Part shown: in pieces, positions 26,663-36,247 of the stretch
How the letters are laid out: the number at the start of each line of letters is the position of its first letter
Numbering within the stretch: the first letter of the stretch is position 1
Assembly (NCBI GenBank): GCA_022340285.1
Contig: JAJDOG010000024.1
Location: 62,001 to 126,000 of the forward strand
DNA: 64,000 bases
DNA from: Betaproteobacteria bacterium
GTDB lineage: Bacteria > Pseudomonadota > Gammaproteobacteria > Burkholderiales > SG8-39
Direction: 5' to 3'
Made by a program: the position numbers and the translations under genes
The notes under the pieces: generated by a model
What the model saw: the letters and a program-made list of their open reading frames with translations, nothing else
The model's database searches: none
Told to the model about the DNA's origin: nothing

Positions 26663-27678
26663 GCCGAGGACTCGCCCGCCCGCGCGGCCTCCAGCTCCGC
26701 CCGCAGCTCGGCCTCGCGCTCGATGTAGCGCGGGGAGAAGTGGAAAGGCGTGACGAGCTTGGCGCGCGCCACGCGCGCGATCATTCCCGCCTGGCGGGCG
26801 GTGAGGTGGTATTTCCGCGCAGCGTGATCGGCGTCCTCGTGCAGGAACACCGATTCGATGAAGAGCTGGTCCGCGTCCGCGGCGAGCGCCGCGATGCGGT
26901 GGGCATTTTCCTGCTCGTAGACGACATCGGTGACGTACACGATCTTCTCGCCGGGCACGAGCTGCAGTACTTGGTCCTTCAACTCGCGCAATCGAAACTC
27001 GCCCTCATGCGGTCCCTCGCGATCGCGCCAAGCGGCACGGATCGGCGTGTCGTCGGGCGCGCCGCCTAGCACCGCGTCCTTCAGATCCTTCAGCCACGGG
27101 CCGGTCGGCAGGCCGAGCTCGGCGAGCCGGTTCTTCCAGACATTCACGTGCATCTTCTCCTCGACGGCGAATCCGAGGCACGGCGTCCTGTGCTCCAGGA
27201 ACGCCGCTCGCACCGTCAAGGCCGGATCGTCGAGCAGCACCCCGGCGGGCAGCACAGGCGCCGCGACGTCCTCGCGACGGAAGCGCCCATGGCAGCGGAA
27301 GCGCGCCGCACGCGCTTTCCATTCCGGGCTGACCTCGCAAGCGGTCAGCGCAAAGTCGACCGGATAGTTCTCGACGAGATTCCACGTATATGCGGCGAGC
27401 TTGTGCTCGACCTGGTCGATGAACCCGGGCGGACCGAAGAGCCGCACGCCGGTCTCCCGGCCGACGCTCAGCCGCAGCAGACGGTCGAACCCGATGAAAT
27501 GGTCCATGTGGGTGTGGGAGACGAATACGTCCGAGATTCGCAGGATCTGCTTCGGCGCCAGGGCGGCGATGTCTCCCAGGTCGAAGAGCAGCGCACGCTT
27601 CTCGTACTTGAAGTCGAGGTACAGGCCCGGATCGCCGAACGGGCCGTTGACGAGGGCGGGAGTGAAGGTCGGACGCAT
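26659..27678 (-). CDS. RNase Z/ElaC-like MBL-fold hydrolase
   Basis: A 339-residue metallo-beta-lactamase-fold protein related to RNase Z. The metal motif is SHTHMDHFIGFDRLL, with a late TDVVYEQENA and a terminal LVTPFHFSPRY. The N-terminal GPFGDPGLYLDF and a 35-residue insertion around residues 195-240 differ from classical tRNase Z, so the substrate may not be tRNA 3' trailers. The stop codon is shared (CTAG at 26659-26662) with the ABC ATPase gene. Confidence 0.82.
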   Translation of the reverse strand: MRPTFTPALVNGPFGDPGLYLDFKYEKRALLFDLGDIAALAPKQILRISDVFVSHTHMDHFIGFDRLLRLSVGRETGVRLFGPPGFIDQVEHKLAAYTWNLVENYPVDFALTACEVSPEWKARAARFRCHGRFRREDVAAPVLPAGVLLDDPALTVRAAFLEHRTPCLGFAVEEKMHVNVWKNRLAELGLPTGPWLKDLKDAVLGGAPDDTPIRAAWRDREGPHEGEFRLRELKDQVLQLVPGEKIVYVTDVVYEQENAHRIAALAADADQLFIESVFLHEDADHAARKYHLTARQAGMIARVARAKLVTPFHFSPRYIEREAELRAELEAARAGESSA

Positions 27679-27732
27679 GGCTACGCTGCGGTCGCCGGGC
27701 TGAGCGTATCATCGCGGCCAGGCGGGCCGGCA

Positions 27733-27960
27733 ATGAAGCTCAAGGTCGAATGCTACGCGGGCTACCGCGGCGACGAAGAACCGCGCGCCTTCGCGCTCGG
27801 CGAGCGCCGCCTCGACGTCCGGGAAATCCTCGACCGATGGCTCGCTCCGGATCATCGCTACTTCAAGGTCGCGGCGAGCGACGGCGATACCTATATCCTG
27901 CGCCACGACAACGCGACTGGCGAATGGACGCTCGGCGCATACCGGCGCGGCATCGAATGA
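27733..27960 (+). CDS. Small conserved protein, beta-rich
   Basis: A 75-residue protein starting MKLKVECYAGYRGDEEPRAF, with ERRLDVREILDRWLAPDHRYFKVAASDGD in the middle. It looks like a single compact beta/alpha domain, with aromatic and charged residues evenly spread. I know of similar unannotated short proteins in proteobacteria but no function. The ATG at 27733 follows GGCGGGCCGG, a weak ribosome site. It is divergent from the RNase Z-like gene. Confidence 0.6.
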   Translation: MKLKVECYAGYRGDEEPRAFALGERRLDVREILDRWLAPDHRYFKVAASDGDTYILRHDNATGEWTLGAYRRGIE

Positions 27961-27967
27961 ACGAAGC

Positions 27968-29587
27968 TCACGTGCCGACAGCCGGTGATTGCGGGTCCCC
28001 GGGAGCAGCCGGCGTCGTGTGCCACCTCTCGCGCGGCACGACCGCGGGCGATTCAGGGTTCGCAACGAAGTGCGGCGACATGATCTGCACGCCGTGGGTG
28101 TTGAATTCGTCCTGGATTCGCTCGTGCAAGGCCGAAACCGTGGCCGGCAGACGCGCCAGATCGCTGACGGAGAAGTTGAGCTCGTAGCGAACGTAGAAAT
28201 CGTCGAGCCCAGTCTGCCGCACAAATGGCTGCGGATCGTTCAGAATGCCGTCCGTCGCCGCAGCCGCGCCGAGCAGCATCGCGTAGACCTGGCGCCACGG
28301 GGTGTCGTATCCGATGGTGACCTGGGTGGTCAGCAGTGGCGTGCCCGAGGCGCTGTAATTCATCACCTGGCCGGAGAGCACCAGTGAATTGGGCACGCTG
28401 ATCGAGACGTTCTTCGCCGTGCGCAGCCGCGTGACGAGAAGCGAGCTCTCCTCGACCACGCCCGTGACGTCGCCGATCTTCACGAGGTCGCCGACCTTGA
28501 ACGAACGCATGTAGGTGATGAGCAGCCCGTTGATGAGGTTCGCGACGACGCCGGTGGCGCCGAGCGAGCCGAGCAGACCGAGAAAGATCGCGATGCCCTG
28601 GAATGCCGGGGACTTCGCGCCCGGTATGTAGGGATAAGCCATGATCACCGCGATGATGAGCACGAGTACCGTGACGAGACGCTGCGTGGGTCGCGCCCAT
28701 TCCGGATAGAACCCCTGGATGGTGATGCGCTTGCGCTGGACCTGATAAAAGAAGTATCGCGCGCCGCGGATCAGCCAGCGAGCCACGAAAGCGATGACCA
28801 GGACGACGAGGAGCTCGGGCAGCGCGGTCAATATCCCGAGCCCGAGCTGGCCGAGCGGCGCCAGCACGAGCGTGTCGATGTCGTGCGCAATGCTGCGCGT
28901 GTGCGGAAAGAACGAGAGCGCAATGGTGAGCGCACCGTACAGCACCGCGATCCAAACGATGAATCGGACGACGCGCAGCAGGAGGAGCAGCGGCCAGCGC
29001 AACTGCTCCGCGCTGACGACGTACTTCATCTTGCTCTCGACCTTCGCGAGCTCCCGGCTGGCGCTCTCCAGGATCACGTTGCGTCCCTTGCGAAAGAGGC
29101 GCTCAAAAACCAGCAGGATAAGCGTGGCCACGAACACTACCGCCCCGGCCTTTGCGGCATCGAGCGCAAGCGCCTGCGGCGTGCGCTCCTGCCGGTACCG
29201 GACCACGGCCGCTTCGATCTTGCGGGCCGCCTCCTCGGCCACCTCGTGGCGCGTCATGCCGGCGAAATCGCGGGCGTCCCCGTCGAACACGGATACGAGA
29301 ACTTCGTTTCCGACCAGGAGGTCGCTGCTGACCTTGGTCTCCTCGACGGTGACCTTGAAGGGGGTAATCGTCCGATCGTTGGCGAGTTGTGTCAGCCGGC
29401 TCGAGAGCTGCTCCGCCCGCTCGGCGGCTGTGAAGGAGCGAATCCCCTGCCGGACGTAAAGGACGGTCTGGTCACCGAGGCGAACGGGAAACTTCGCCAC
29501 GGTCGCCTCGCGGGCCTCGTCGGTTGCGCCCGCCCCCCATGCCGCGCCCGCAGCGACCACGGTCGCCAGAACCAGCCCTCTCAGCAT
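27968..29587 (-). CDS. MscS-family mechanosensitive channel
   Basis: A 539-residue inner-membrane channel. It has a signal peptide (MLRGLVLATVVAAGAAWGAG), a periplasmic region (residues 25-160), four to five helices between 165 and 370, and the MscS core. The pore helix FLGLLGSLGATGVVANLINGLL is followed by the beta-domain RSFKVGDLVKIGDVTGVVEE and the C-terminal alpha/beta domain. The ATG at 29587 is preceded by GAGGGGACG. An in-frame start at 29713 would place 42 unrelated residues before the signal peptide. It should open on membrane tension and release solutes after hypo-osmotic shock. Confidence 0.9.
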   Translation of the reverse strand: MLRGLVLATVVAAGAAWGAGATDEAREATVAKFPVRLGDQTVLYVRQGIRSFTAAERAEQLSSRLTQLANDRTITPFKVTVEETKVSSDLLVGNEVLVSVFDGDARDFAGMTRHEVAEEAARKIEAAVVRYRQERTPQALALDAAKAGAVVFVATLILLVFERLFRKGRNVILESASRELAKVESKMKYVVSAEQLRWPLLLLLRVVRFIVWIAVLYGALTIALSFFPHTRSIAHDIDTLVLAPLGQLGLGILTALPELLVVLVIAFVARWLIRGARYFFYQVQRKRITIQGFYPEWARPTQRLVTVLVLIIAVIMAYPYIPGAKSPAFQGIAIFLGLLGSLGATGVVANLINGLLITYMRSFKVGDLVKIGDVTGVVEESSLLVTRLRTAKNVSISVPNSLVLSGQVMNYSASGTPLLTTQVTIGYDTPWRQVYAMLLGAAAATDGILNDPQPFVRQTGLDDFYVRYELNFSVSDLARLPATVSALHERIQDEFNTHGVQIMSPHFVANPESPAVVPRERWHTTPAAPGDPQSPAVGT

Positions 29588-29727
29588 CGCCGCCACGTCC
29601 CCTCCCTCGGTGTCCGCAGGACCGGATGGGGTCACCGGCCCGTCAAAACGCGCGAAGCATAATCGCATTTCCCACTGCAGTGCAGCCATGGCCACCGCGG
29701 CCGCGGCGCACACAGTACCATCCTGGA

Positions 29728-31140
29728 ATGGGCCAGGAGATTGCCAGCAGTCGCTTCGAGCAGGCCGATTTCGAGCGCTTCGGGAAGCGCCTCGATCACG
29801 AGCTCGCCCTGCTCGCCGAGTGGTTCGGCGAGGGCCGCTTCTCGACCCGGCGCGCGGTCGGCGGGCTCGAGCTGGAGGCCTGGCTCGTCGGCCCCGACGG
29901 CGAGCCGCTCCCGATCAACGAGACGTTCCTGGAGCGCGCCGCCGATCCGGCAATCGTGCCGGAGCTCGCGAAATTCAATATCGAGCTGAACGTCGATCCA
30001 CAGGCGCTGGCCGGAGGGGGAATCCGCCGCCTGGAGGAGGCGCTCGCGCAGACGTGCGAGCGCTGCGCGCGCGTGGGCGACGAATTGGGTGCGACCGTCC
30101 TCGCCATCGGAATCCTGCCCACGATCACCGACGAGGCGCTCTGTCCGGCCAACATGTCGGCGATGCGGCGCTATGCGGCGCTCAACGAGCAGGTGCTTCG
30201 CCTGCGCAGGGGTCGGCCGATCAGCCTCGACATCGTCGGCCGCGAGCACCTGAGAACCGATCACATGGACGTCATGCTGGAAGCGGCTGCGACATCGTTC
30301 CAGCTGCACGTTCAGGTGCCGTCGAATATGGCGGCCCGTTACCTGAACGCAGCCACAATCCTATCCGCGCCCATGGTAGCGGTGGCGGCCAATTCGCCGA
30401 TCCTGTTCGGCAAGATTCTCTGGGAGGAGACCCGCATTCCGCTCTTCGAGCAGGCCGTCGACGTCGGCTCGCCGGAGCGGCGCGTCACGTTCGGTTCGGG
30501 CTACGTCCGCGCCTCGCTCGGCGAATGCTTCGTCGAGAACAGTGCCAACCACCCCGCTATCCTGCCGCTCGCCCTGGACGAGCCTGCAGAGCAGCTTGCC
30601 CACCTCCGGCTCCACAATGGAACGGTCTGGCGCTGGAACCGACCGCTCATCGGGTTCGACCCAGACGGTACACCGCACCTGCGGGTGGAGCACCGGGTGC
30701 TGCCTGCCGGCCCGACGTTGATCGACATGGCGGCGAACATGGCGTTCTTCTTCGGGCTCAGCGAGTGGCTCGTTATGGAGCCGCACGCGCCCGAGCTCCG
30801 TCTGCCCCACGCCGCCGCCAAGCAGAATTTCTACGCGGCGGCGCGTCTTGGCCTCGGGGCACATGTCGACTGGTACGACCGCGAGCGATGGAACGTCGCG
30901 CGGCTCGTGCAGCGGGTGCTCCTGGAGCAGGCGCGCAAGGGCCTGGAAGTGCTGCGCGTCGACCGTGGCGATATCGATCGCTACCTGGCGGTGATCGAGG
31001 CGCGCGTTGCGAGCGGCGCCACGGGTGCCGCATGGCAACGTGGGTTCGTGAACAAGCACGGTCGCAATCTGCGCACGCTCACCTGTGCCTACCGCGACTT
31101 GAGCGCGACGGGCGAACCCGTCCATCACTGGGAAATCTGA
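29728..31140 (+). CDS. Glutamate-cysteine ligase family (GCS2-like) protein
   Basis: A 470-residue carboxylate-amine ligase of the GCS2 superfamily. Segments VGGLELEAWLV, KFNIELNVDPQ and LGATVLAIGILPTI place it near gamma-glutamyl ligases; the FQLHVQVP strand carries a likely metal ligand. The substrates are unknown; it is not GshA of the E. coli type. It is directly followed by an aspartoacylase/desuccinylase-type hydrolase gene, and such pairs are conserved in several proteobacteria, suggesting that one enzyme forms and the other cleaves an amide of the same compound class. Confidence 0.82.
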   Translation: MGQEIASSRFEQADFERFGKRLDHELALLAEWFGEGRFSTRRAVGGLELEAWLVGPDGEPLPINETFLERAADPAIVPELAKFNIELNVDPQALAGGGIRRLEEALAQTCERCARVGDELGATVLAIGILPTITDEALCPANMSAMRRYAALNEQVLRLRRGRPISLDIVGREHLRTDHMDVMLEAAATSFQLHVQVPSNMAARYLNAATILSAPMVAVAANSPILFGKILWEETRIPLFEQAVDVGSPERRVTFGSGYVRASLGECFVENSANHPAILPLALDEPAEQLAHLRLHNGTVWRWNRPLIGFDPDGTPHLRVEHRVLPAGPTLIDMAANMAFFFGLSEWLVMEPHAPELRLPHAAAKQNFYAAARLGLGAHVDWYDRERWNVARLVQRVLLEQARKGLEVLRVDRGDIDRYLAVIEARVASGATGAAWQRGFVNKHGRNLRTLTCAYRDLSATGEPVHHWEI

Positions 31141-32174
31141 TCCTGTCCGCTGACGCCAACAAATCGCTGAACGTCGTCGACCGGCTGCCGGAGGGCCTGC
31201 TCGACGCGGACGCGCGCACACTGCATCGCATCCTGCCCGGACCGACGCTGGTCCACCTGCCTGGGCGGCGCCCCGAACCTCTGTTCGTCTCGACGCTTCT
31301 GCATGGCAACGAGGACGTCGGCCTGCTGGCGGTGCAGCGCATGCTGAGGGCCTACGGCACGCGGGAGCTGCCCCGTGCCCTCTCGGTGCTCATCGGCAAC
31401 GTCGCCGCCGCACGGGAAAACGTGCGTCGTCTCGACGGTCAACCCGACTACAACCGCATCTGGCCCGGAACGGACGTCGCGCGCACACCCGAACACGGGA
31501 TCATGGAAGCGGTGGTCGATGAGATGCGCGCGCGCAACGTGTTTGCGAGCGTGGATCTGCACAACAACACCGGCCTCAACCCGCACTACGCGTGCGTGAC
31601 CAGGCTTTGGCATCCGGATCTCCAGCTTGCCGCGCTATTCGGTCGCACGGTGGTCTATTTCCGCCGGCCGCTGGGCGTCCAGACGATGGCTTTCGCCGAG
31701 CTTTGTCCGTCCGTGACCTGCGAATGCGGCAAGACCGGCGACGAGAGTGGCGTCGCGCACGCGGAAGACTACCTGGAGGCTTGTCTGCAGCTCGCAGAGG
31801 CGCCCGCGCATTCCGTGCGGCCTGGAGACGTGCATCTTTTCCACACCGTCGCGACGGTGCAGGTTCCCCGCGCGACCAGCTTTGCATTCGACGCGAGTCC
31901 GGCCGACCTCGTCTTCGGCGAAGATCTCGAGTGGTTCAACTTCCGCGAGCTTCCGTCGGGCACCGCGTTCGCGCGCTGCAATGGAACCGCGGCGCAGTGC
32001 CTGGAGGTATGGAACGAGTTGGGTGAAGAGGTGAGCGACGAATTCTTCGAGCGCGAGGGCGACTTCATCCGGCTGCGCCGACCGGTGATGCCCTCGATGC
32101 TGACGCGCGATGCGCGGGTGATCCGGCAGGACTGCCTCTGCTACTTCATGGAGCGACATCCGCTCCCGGACTAG
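31137..32174 (+). CDS. Aspartoacylase/succinylglutamate desuccinylase-like M14 hydrolase
   Basis: A zinc amidohydrolase of the AstE/AspA group (about 345 residues). The first zinc motif is LLHGNEDVGL (H and E ligands), the third ligand lies in VDLHNNTGLNPHY, and a CECGKTGDESG segment is near the active site. The start is uncertain. No ATG, GTG or TTG exists in frame between the upstream gene's stop and the HGNED motif, and the first later GTG would remove two zinc ligands. I place the start at the CTG (31137) overlapping the upstream TGA; an ATG at 31032 deep inside the ligase gene is the other option. Confidence 0.75.
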   Translation: MILSADANKSLNVVDRLPEGLLDADARTLHRILPGPTLVHLPGRRPEPLFVSTLLHGNEDVGLLAVQRMLRAYGTRELPRALSVLIGNVAAARENVRRLDGQPDYNRIWPGTDVARTPEHGIMEAVVDEMRARNVFASVDLHNNTGLNPHYACVTRLWHPDLQLAALFGRTVVYFRRPLGVQTMAFAELCPSVTCECGKTGDESGVAHAEDYLEACLQLAEAPAHSVRPGDVHLFHTVATVQVPRATSFAFDASPADLVFGEDLEWFNFRELPSGTAFARCNGTAAQCLEVWNELGEEVSDEFFEREGDFIRLRRPVMPSMLTRDARVIRQDCLCYFMERHPLPD

Positions 32175-32186
32175 GTGGCTGGCGTC

Positions 32187-32693
32187 CTACCGGCTCCAGT
32201 GAACCCGCAGCAGCCGATCGCTGTCGTTGTAGTGATACTCCAGTTCGCCGTGGTAAGCGTGCGCCAGCGCCTCCCCGATTCCGCGTGCGAGGTGCGGATC
32301 GGTCGTGGTCACCATCAGGCCCTCGCCGGTGTCCTTGCAATCCATGATCCGCTCGAGGGGATGCTCGCCCTTCTCGCGCGCCTCGATGTTCCGGATCAGG
32401 TGCAGGATCTCGTCCCGGTGCGTCGCGAAAAACTCGCCCGCGATGGCAACGAACCCGGCCGGGAAACGGTCATGGATGCGGTGACATGCCGGGCACAGCT
32501 CCCGGTGTGCAGGACCCTCGGAGGATCCCCATTGCCACCTTCCCTCGCGATACTCGGCGCCACAGTCGGGGCAGCGCGTCGGTTCGGGCAACTTGCCCTT
32601 TGAACGATAGGTATCGTGTCTCCGTTCCTGGATGAGTCTGTCGCTTCGTTCGAGCCGGCGATAGCCTTCCGGTGCATTGATGACGGCGCCCAT
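32187..32693 (-). CDS. BCAM0308-family protein, zinc-binding
   Basis: A 168-residue soluble protein. An N-terminal RSDRLIQERRHDTYRSKGKL leads into a treble-clef-like CPDCGAEYREGRWQW...CPACHRIHDRFP with four cysteines (two CxxC pairs). Residues 95-168 form an alpha/beta domain resembling the NMD3/ribosome-associated type. The reference member, BCAM0308, belongs to the low-oxygen-activated locus of Burkholderia cenocepacia. The ATG at 32693 is preceded by AGGAGCAAGAGA. A perfect TTGA-N6-TCAA site is centred about 90 bases upstream of the ATG, consistent with FNR-type induction. Confidence 0.82.
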   Translation of the reverse strand: MGAVINAPEGYRRLERSDRLIQERRHDTYRSKGKLPEPTRCPDCGAEYREGRWQWGSSEGPAHRELCPACHRIHDRFPAGFVAIAGEFFATHRDEILHLIRNIEAREKGEHPLERIMDCKDTGEGLMVTTTDPHLARGIGEALAHAYHGELEYHYNDSDRLLRVHWSR

Positions 32694-32775
32694 TCTCTTG
32701 CTCCTAGATCTACTGCCTGTTGCAAGACTCGACAACATCGTCTTCTTTCATGGTCCTCCTGTGTCCGAGCGACGA

Positions 32776-32789
32776 ATTGACGCAGGTCA
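32776..32789 (-). promoter_or_regulatory. FNR/ANR-type site upstream of the BCAM0308-family gene
   Basis: TTGACGCAGGTCAA is a perfect TTGA-N6-TCAA palindrome in the gap after the GH57 stop. A start site 41.5 bases downstream on the minus strand (about 32741) would give a 48-base leader to the gene at 32693. The -10 at this spacing (CATGAA) is only fair. Confidence 0.6.
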
Positions 32790-32835
32790 AACCGCCCGGA
32801 TCGCGATCGCCACGACGAGCAGGAGGGTGGATGGA

Positions 32836-34563
32836 TCAGGAGGCGCGGCGCATCGCGCCGCCAGATTCCGGATGGCCGCTACCGCGGCAGATCGACACGG
32901 AAAGTTCCGCGGGGACAGGCAAGCCGAGCGACGTGTAGAGTCGTCCCAGATTCTCGCGGAACAGGCGGTCGAAACTCGCGACGGCCTCGATCGGGTTGTA
33001 GTCGCCCAGCCACCAGAACCAGTCGGACGCCTCGCAAATCGCGAGCTGCTCGAACGCAGCGCTCTTGCGAGTCTCGTCAAGACGGCCGCTTGCAACGACG
33101 AGATCGAAGCACTGTTTCGCCGCCGCCAGCAGGTCCCAGGCGCGATTCTTCTCCGGCGACCCGATCCAGGTCGAAAAGTCGCCGTGCACCCAGGTCCCGG
33201 CCGTGAGGGCAGCGAGCTCTCCCGTCCCTCCCGGCGGTGCACCGGGGCGACGCTGCGCGTCGAGCCAGTCGTGATAGGTCGTGGTCCGGATTCCCGCGTG
33301 CGCGCCGAGCCCCTCGTAGAGCGCCTCGAGAAAGTAGTAGCCGTTGTACGGGTACCACTCCCACGCGTTCTCGCCATCGAGGATCACGCTCACGACCGGA
33401 CGTGTGCCCGGCGCCGCGCTCTTGGCAATTGCCGCGAGCTCGCCGATGAAATGCGCCGCGGCATCCCGCCCGTTCCAGTTCTTGTACTCGAAGCCGATCA
33501 GATCCGAGAGGCGGTCATCGCGGAAGAAGCACGTGAGGCCGGGCGCAGACGAGGATAGTCGCCACGCGCGATAGAGATAATCCTTGCTCGCGGGAAGCGC
33601 TTTGCCCGCACGGGCAAGACTGTTGGCGATCACGCGTTCGCCGCTCGCGGTCCACTCGAGACCGCGCTCGCCGAGCACGCGCAGCAATGCAGCCGAAACG
33701 CCGCCCTCCGCGGGCCACATGCCATGCGGCCGCGCGCCGAATCGCCGCTCGTGCGCCGCGATCGCGGAATCGACGTGGAACGCCACGCGCGCCTTTCCGC
33801 CGGGATAGACGGGCGCCTGCGGCAGAGCCGCTTGCGGCGTCGATTCCCGCGCGGAAGCGAACTCGATGAGCAGCGGCGCCAGCGGGTGATGGTGCGGCGT
33901 CGCCGACAGCTCGATCTGCCCGCGCTCGGCAAGCCGCCGGAAGCGCGGAACGATATCCCGGATGATCTCGCCGATGAGCGCGAGCAGCGCAAGACGGTCC
34001 GCATGGCTGAATCCACGCCCCGCCGACATGAGGCGGGTCACGAGTTCCGATTCCCGGCGCACCGTCTCACCGGTCCATGCAAGGTGATACCAGGTGAGCG
34101 AATCGAAGAGGTACTGGTCGGACAGATACGCAAGCGCTTCGGTGCCCTGCCGCGACGCGAACTCGTACAGGTCGTGCAAGCGCCGGTATGCCGCGAACGG
34201 CCCGATCATGTGATCGCGGTTCGCGTTGAAGCAGTGCTCGAGGATCGCGCCGCGCGCCGCGTCGTTCAGCCGCTCCGATTCGGAATGCGCGAGCAAGCGC
34301 AGGAGCGGGTCTCGCAGCGCGCCCCCGTTGAACTGACGTGAATAGTCTTCCAGCTGATCGAGGAGCACGGGAACGAAGTTGACGACCGCCCGCACTTCGC
34401 GATGATGCTCGAGATGCCACGCCATGTCGGCGTAGTCCTTGATGGCGTGCAGATAGGTCCAGGGCAACCGGAACTCGCCCGTCGTCCTGTCCCGGTAGTC
34501 GGGCTGATGGAAGTGCCACACCAGCACGACGTCGAGTGGGCGATCGGGAGTCGGCACAGGCAA
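32836..34563 (-). CDS. Glycoside hydrolase family 57 alpha-glucan enzyme
   Basis: A 575-residue GH57 protein. Motif 1 is WHFHQPDYRD near the N-terminus. The likely nucleophile glutamate is in GMWPAEGGVS (about residue 280), and the likely acid/base aspartate is in ILDGENAWEWYPYNG (about residue 400), matching amylopullulanase/alpha-amylase-like GH57 enzymes. There is no signal peptide, so it acts on intracellular glucan. It lies 91 bases downstream of glgC on the same strand. No GH13 branching enzyme is in the window, so this enzyme could supply branching or debranching. Confidence 0.87.
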   Translation of the reverse strand: MPVPTPDRPLDVVLVWHFHQPDYRDRTTGEFRLPWTYLHAIKDYADMAWHLEHHREVRAVVNFVPVLLDQLEDYSRQFNGGALRDPLLRLLAHSESERLNDAARGAILEHCFNANRDHMIGPFAAYRRLHDLYEFASRQGTEALAYLSDQYLFDSLTWYHLAWTGETVRRESELVTRLMSAGRGFSHADRLALLALIGEIIRDIVPRFRRLAERGQIELSATPHHHPLAPLLIEFASARESTPQAALPQAPVYPGGKARVAFHVDSAIAAHERRFGARPHGMWPAEGGVSAALLRVLGERGLEWTASGERVIANSLARAGKALPASKDYLYRAWRLSSSAPGLTCFFRDDRLSDLIGFEYKNWNGRDAAAHFIGELAAIAKSAAPGTRPVVSVILDGENAWEWYPYNGYYFLEALYEGLGAHAGIRTTTYHDWLDAQRRPGAPPGGTGELAALTAGTWVHGDFSTWIGSPEKNRAWDLLAAAKQCFDLVVASGRLDETRKSAAFEQLAICEASDWFWWLGDYNPIEAVASFDRLFRENLGRLYTSLGLPVPAELSVSICRGSGHPESGGAMRRAS

Positions 34564-34654
34564 TCCGCTTGAGAAACGGGTCGAGCGAGGATTATGCGTC
34601 TTCCGCGTGGCGGCGGCGAGCCCGCGGGAAGCTCAGGTCGTGGTCGACTGTGCG

Positions 34655-35980
34655 TCAGCGCAGATGGTGCACGACCTGTCCCAGCATTTCCGGGGTGATC
34701 AGCGTGACGCCTTTGTCCGTGACGTGGAAACGCTTCCGGTCCTCGATCGGGTCGACACCGACCTGCAAACCGGGCGGGATCTTGCAACTCTTGTCCACCA
34801 CGACGCGCTTCAGGACCGCGTGGCGCCCGACCTCGACCTGGGGGAGGATGACCGAATCCTCGATGGTGCAGTAGCTGTTGATGCGAACGCTCGAGAAGAG
34901 GAGCGTCCGCCTGATCGTCGAACCCGAGATGATGCAGCCGCCCGACACCATCGAATCGATGGCCGCGCCGCGCCGGTCATCGTCGTCGAAGATGAACTTC
35001 GCCGGGGGAAGTTGCTCCTGGTACGTCCAGATCGGCCAGTCCTGATCGTAGAGATCGAGCGCCGGCGAGACGCGGGTCAGCTCGAGATTGGCTTCCCAGT
35101 ACGCATCCACGGTCCCGACGTCGCGCCAGTATGGCCTGCCTTCGGCCCGCTGAACGCAACTGTCGTCGAGGCGATGGGCGTAGACGCGATAACCGCGCTC
35201 GATCAGGTAAGGAATGAGATCGTGCCCGAAGTCGTGGCCCGACTTCCGGTCGTCCGCGTCGCGGATCAGCTGTTCGTAGAGGAATCCGGCATTGAAGACA
35301 TAGATTCCCATGCTTCCCAGCGCCAGACCGTCCCGGCCGGGGATCGGCCGTGGCTCGGCGGGCTTCTCTTGGAATCCGACGATGCGGAAGTCCTCGTCCA
35401 CCGACATGACACCGAGCTGCCGCGCCGCCTCTGCGACGGGCACCTCGATGCAACCCACCGTCATGTCCGCCTTGCGCATGACGTGCTCGGCGAGCATCTT
35501 TCCGTAATCCATCTTGTAGACGTGATCCCCTGCCAGGATCAGCACGTACTCCGGCTGCTGGCGGCGCAGCAGATCGAGGTTCTGGAACACCGCATCGGCG
35601 GTGCCCTTGTACCAGTCCGCTGTGACCCGCTGCTGCGCCGGCACGAGCTCGATGAACTCGTTGAAGCGTCCATCGAGGAATGACCAGCCGCGCTGGATGT
35701 GGCGGATCAGGCTCTGCGCCTTGTACTGTGTGGCGATGACGACCCTGCGAATACCCGAGTTGACGCAGTTGGAAAGCGTGAAGTCGACGATGCGGAACTT
35801 GCCGCCGAAAGGCACCGCGGGCTTCGAGCGCCAGTCCGTCAGCTCGCCGAGTCGCGTACCGCGTCCGCCGGCAAGCACGTACGCGACCGTGTGGCGTACC
35901 AACTGCCCTGCGGGCGGACCGCCGGGGCTCTCCTTGTAAGGGCAATAGCCGAGGTGGATGCACTCCTGCTCGGTCGCCAC
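34655..35980 (-). CDS. glgC: Glucose-1-phosphate adenylyltransferase
   Basis: ADP-glucose pyrophosphorylase (441 residues) makes ADP-glucose from glucose 1-phosphate and ATP, the committed step of glycogen synthesis. The nucleotide loop [20 protein letters not shown], the [12 protein letters not shown] strand, the [11 protein letters not shown] segment, FVFNAG-like IYVFNAGFL and the C-terminal left-handed beta-helix ([20 protein letters not shown]) are all present. I chose the GTG at 35980 because AAAGGAG lies seven bases before it; ATG starts at 36004 or 36043 have no ribosome site. An FNR-type palindrome lies about 90 bases upstream. Confidence 0.95.
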   Translation of the reverse strand: MATEQECIHLGYCPYKESPGGPPAGQLVRHTVAYVLAGGRGTRLGELTDWRSKPAVPFGGKFRIVDFTLSNCVNSGIRRVVIATQYKAQSLIRHIQRGWSFLDGRFNEFIELVPAQQRVTADWYKGTADAVFQNLDLLRRQQPEYVLILAGDHVYKMDYGKMLAEHVMRKADMTVGCIEVPVAEAARQLGVMSVDEDFRIVGFQEKPAEPRPIPGRDGLALGSMGIYVFNAGFLYEQLIRDADDRKSGHDFGHDLIPYLIERGYRVYAHRLDDSCVQRAEGRPYWRDVGTVDAYWEANLELTRVSPALDLYDQDWPIWTYQEQLPPAKFIFDDDDRRGAAIDSMVSGGCIISGSTIRRTLLFSSVRINSYCTIEDSVILPQVEVGRHAVLKRVVVDKSCKIPPGLQVGVDPIEDRKRFHVTDKGVTLITPEMLGQVVHHLR

Positions 35981-36069
35981 GTCGCTCTCCTTTGGTTTGC
36001 GCATATCCGACGGCCTGCGTGGGCCGTGCGCTGGTTGGGGCAAGCTTACCTGCGCCGGCGCGACTTCGC

Positions 36070-36083
36070 TTGAGCGAGGTCAA
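36070..36083. promoter_or_regulatory. FNR/ANR-type site between glgC and pgm
   Basis: TTGAGCGAGGTCAA is a perfect TTGA-N6-TCAA palindrome in the 267-base divergent gap. On the minus strand a class II start site would fall near 36035 with a GTAAGC/TAAGCT hexamer at the right distance, so glgC is the likelier target. No matching -10 is evident toward pgm. Confidence 0.58.
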
Positions 36084-36247
36084 ACCGTTTTCTTCACATT
36101 CCGGCAAGCCGTTTCACGGCGCGGCATGACGCGCAGAGCGTGTCGGGTTAACCTATACGTCTTTGGGGCGCGAGACGCCAGCGAATTTCTGTCTGCGTAT
36201 CGGTCTGCGCAACATCGTGCCCGCTGGAAGATAGCCTCTACTCGATC

